From contig JAITBH010000095.1 of NCBI GenBank assembly GCA_031283745.1, positions 1-14,651 of the forward strand: 14,651 bases of DNA, given 5' to 3'. The stretch comes from Candidatus Ectomicrobium neotermitis. Lineage in GTDB: Bacteria > Elusimicrobiota > Endomicrobiia > Endomicrobiales > Endomicrobiaceae. Positions 13,259 to 14,651 of the stretch are shown piece after piece (positions within the stretch are counted from its first letter, which is position 1; every line of letters starts with the position of its first letter). A program made the position numbers and the translations under genes. The notes beneath the pieces were generated by a model. That model saw only the letters and a program-made list of their open reading frames with translations, searched no databases and was not told where the DNA came from.

Positions 13259-14651
13259 TAAATATGATCACTCCTTCCTTTGAGGTATACAGAGACGAGA
13301 ACAGATGTATACAGTGCAAAGTCTGCGTCAAACAGTGTGCAAACCTTGTCCACTCTTATGATGAGGACAAAGACATAGTCAGGGCGGACGATTCAAAATG
13401 TGTTTGCTGCCACAGATGTGTAGTTCTTTGCCCCACGAAAGCCTTAAAAATCAGAAAATACTCTTTGGACTTTAGAGAAAATGCCAACTGGACCGGCGAA
13501 ATAATAAAAGATGTCTACAGGCAGGCTCAAAGCGGGGGCGTTTTGTTGGCAAGTATGGGCAATCCAAAACCTTTTCCTATATATTGGGATAAGATGTTGC
13601 TCAATGCCAGCCAAGTGACCAACCCGTCCATCGACCCTTTAAGGGAGCCGATGGAGACGAAAGTTTTGATAGGCAGAAAGCCCGAAAAGCTCGAATATGA
13701 CAAGAAAGGAAAGCTCCTCACGAAGATCCCCCCGCAAGTCGAACTAAAAATCCCCATAATGTTTTCAGCCATGAGCTATGGTTCCATTTCAAGGAATGCC
13801 CACGAGTCTTTGGCAAGAGCTGCAGAGGAATTGGGCATCTGCTACAACACCGGCGAAGGGGGACTCAACAAAGATTTCTACAAATACGGCAAAAATACCA
13901 TTGTGCAGGTTGCATCAGGCAGGTTTGGCGTTCATAAAGATTACTTAAATGCAGGTGCGGCGATAGAAATAAAGATAGGTCAAGGTGCAAAGCCCGGAAT
14001 TGGAGGTCATTTGCCCGGCGAGAAGGTTGACGAGGATGTATCAGGGACAAGAATGATACCTGTCGGCTCGGATGCCATTTCCCCTGCCCCTCATCACGAT
14101 ATTTATTCAATCGAGGACTTGAGGCAGCTGATTTTTTCATTGAAGGAAGCGACAGCCTATAAAAAGCCTGTTTTTGTAAAAATTGCGGCAGTTCATAATG
14201 CCTCGGCTATAGCCTCCGGGATCGCCCGAGCAGGTGCTGACGCTATAGTCATAGACGGTTTTCGTGGAGGAACGGGCGCGGCGCCGGCAAGGATCAGAGA
14301 TAATGTTGGAATACCTATCGAACTTGCCCTTGCATCTATCGATCAAAGGTTGAGAGAGGAAGGGATAAGGAATGAAGTGTCCTTAATTGCGGCAGGTTCC
14401 ATAAGAAACAGCGCCGATGTCGTCAAAGCCATCGCACTTGGAGCAGATGCAGTCTATATCGGTTCGGCTGCGGTCATCGCTATGGGCTGCCACATGTGCC
14501 ATTCATGTTCATCGGGAAAATGCAATTGGGGGATAGCCACTCAAGTTCCAGAACTCGTCAGAAGGTTAAACCCCGACATCATGTATAAAAGGCTCGTCAA
14601 TTTAGTGTCGGCTTGGAACCATGAAATTCAAGAAATTTTAGGCGGGATGGG
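13255..14651 (+). CDS. gltB: Glutamate synthase, ferredoxin-FMN synthase subunit, 3' end outside window
   Basis: The visible 465 residues begin with two ferredoxin-type [4Fe-4S] motifs: C18-C21-C24-C28 and C49-C52-C55-C59 followed by Pro. The FMN-binding TIM-barrel domain of glutamate synthase follows: MFSAMSYGSIS, NTGEGGL, IKIGQGAKPGIGGHLPGEKV, ISPAPHHDIYSIEDL, VIDGFRGGTGAAPA and AAGSIRNSADVVKAIALGAD. A cysteine-rich segment near the end (GCHMCHSC...KCNWGIATQ) corresponds to the [3Fe-4S] region. The enzyme reduces 2-oxoglutarate plus ammonia to glutamate with electrons from the Fe-S clusters. The ATG overlaps the amidotransferase stop (ATGA), with GAGGAG 8 bases upstream. The fused ferredoxin domain is the archaeal-type arrangement. 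The stop lies beyond the window, and a GXGXG-domain gene probably follows. Confidence 0.93.
   Translation, partial: MINMITPSFEVYRDENRCIQCKVCVKQCANLVHSYDEDKDIVRADDSKCVCCHRCVVLCPTKALKIRKYSLDFRENANWTGEIIKDVYRQAQSGGVLLASMGNPKPFPIYWDKMLLNASQVTNPSIDPLREPMETKVLIGRKPEKLEYDKKGKLLTKIPPQVELKIPIMFSAMSYGSISRNAHESLARAAEELGICYNTGEGGLNKDFYKYGKNTIVQVASGRFGVHKDYLNAGAAIEIKIGQGAKPGIGGHLPGEKVDEDVSGTRMIPVGSDAISPAPHHDIYSIEDLRQLIFSLKEATAYKKPVFVKIAAVHNASAIASGIARAGADAIVIDGFRGGTGAAPARIRDNVGIPIELALASIDQRLREEGIRNEVSLIAAGSIRNSADVVKAIALGADAVYIGSAAVIAMGCHMCHSCSSGKCNWGIATQVPELVRRLNPDIMYKRLVNLVSAWNHEIQEILGGM

Overview
This window reads as chromosomal sequence from a Gram-negative (two-membrane) bacterium. It encodes a signal-peptide-bearing protein with repeats like those of chlamydial Pmp adhesins, a lipoprotein with a lipobox, and a bacterial housekeeping cluster. 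The core genes look moderately AT-rich by eye. The Pmp-like surface protein together with the rpmE-prfA-prmC-murA order would fit an uncultured lineage such as Elusimicrobiota, but the order also occurs in Deltaproteobacteria, so the phylum is a weak inference.

Left part (1-7591, minus strand). Reading leftwards: rpmE (L31, with a long basic tail), prfA (RF1), prmC (release-factor glutamine methyltransferase), murA, a lipoprotein with an NlpE-like C-terminal domain, suhB (inositol monophosphatase family), nth (endonuclease III), then the 5' two-thirds or so of a Pmp-like secreted repeat protein that leaves the window. From prfA to nth the genes overlap or nearly touch, so they look like one operon. 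rpmE has a textbook sigma70-type promoter and is followed by a strong intrinsic terminator, leaving almost no room for a separate prfA promoter. Several starts are reassigned here from Shine-Dalgarno placement (prfA, prmC, the lipoprotein).

Middle (7592-12121, plus strand first). A tRNA-Val(UAC) gene is followed directly by a low-GC defence island of about 4.3 kb. The island is bounded by 51/52-bp direct repeats, each containing a terminator-like hairpin. It carries two DNA methyltransferases, a probable PD-(D/E)XK restriction endonuclease between them, and a Shedu-type (SduA, DUF4263) antiphage nuclease. No integrase or transposase is visible. The right repeat keeps its T-tract and fits the downstream sequence in a longer hairpin, so it looks like the ancestral copy. 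The simplest reading is that the island inserted into the tRNA-Val terminator, between the tRNA and the glutamate synthase genes.

Right part (12122-14651, plus strand). Two translationally coupled genes encode the separate glutamine amidotransferase and ferredoxin-FMN synthase parts of an archaeal-type (split) glutamate synthase. The second gene runs off the window. Together they make glutamate from glutamine and 2-oxoglutarate; the third (GXGXG) part is expected just outside.

The most noteworthy item is the repeat-bounded R-M plus Shedu island in a tRNA terminator, with its possible effects on transcription of the tRNA and of the glutamate synthase operon.
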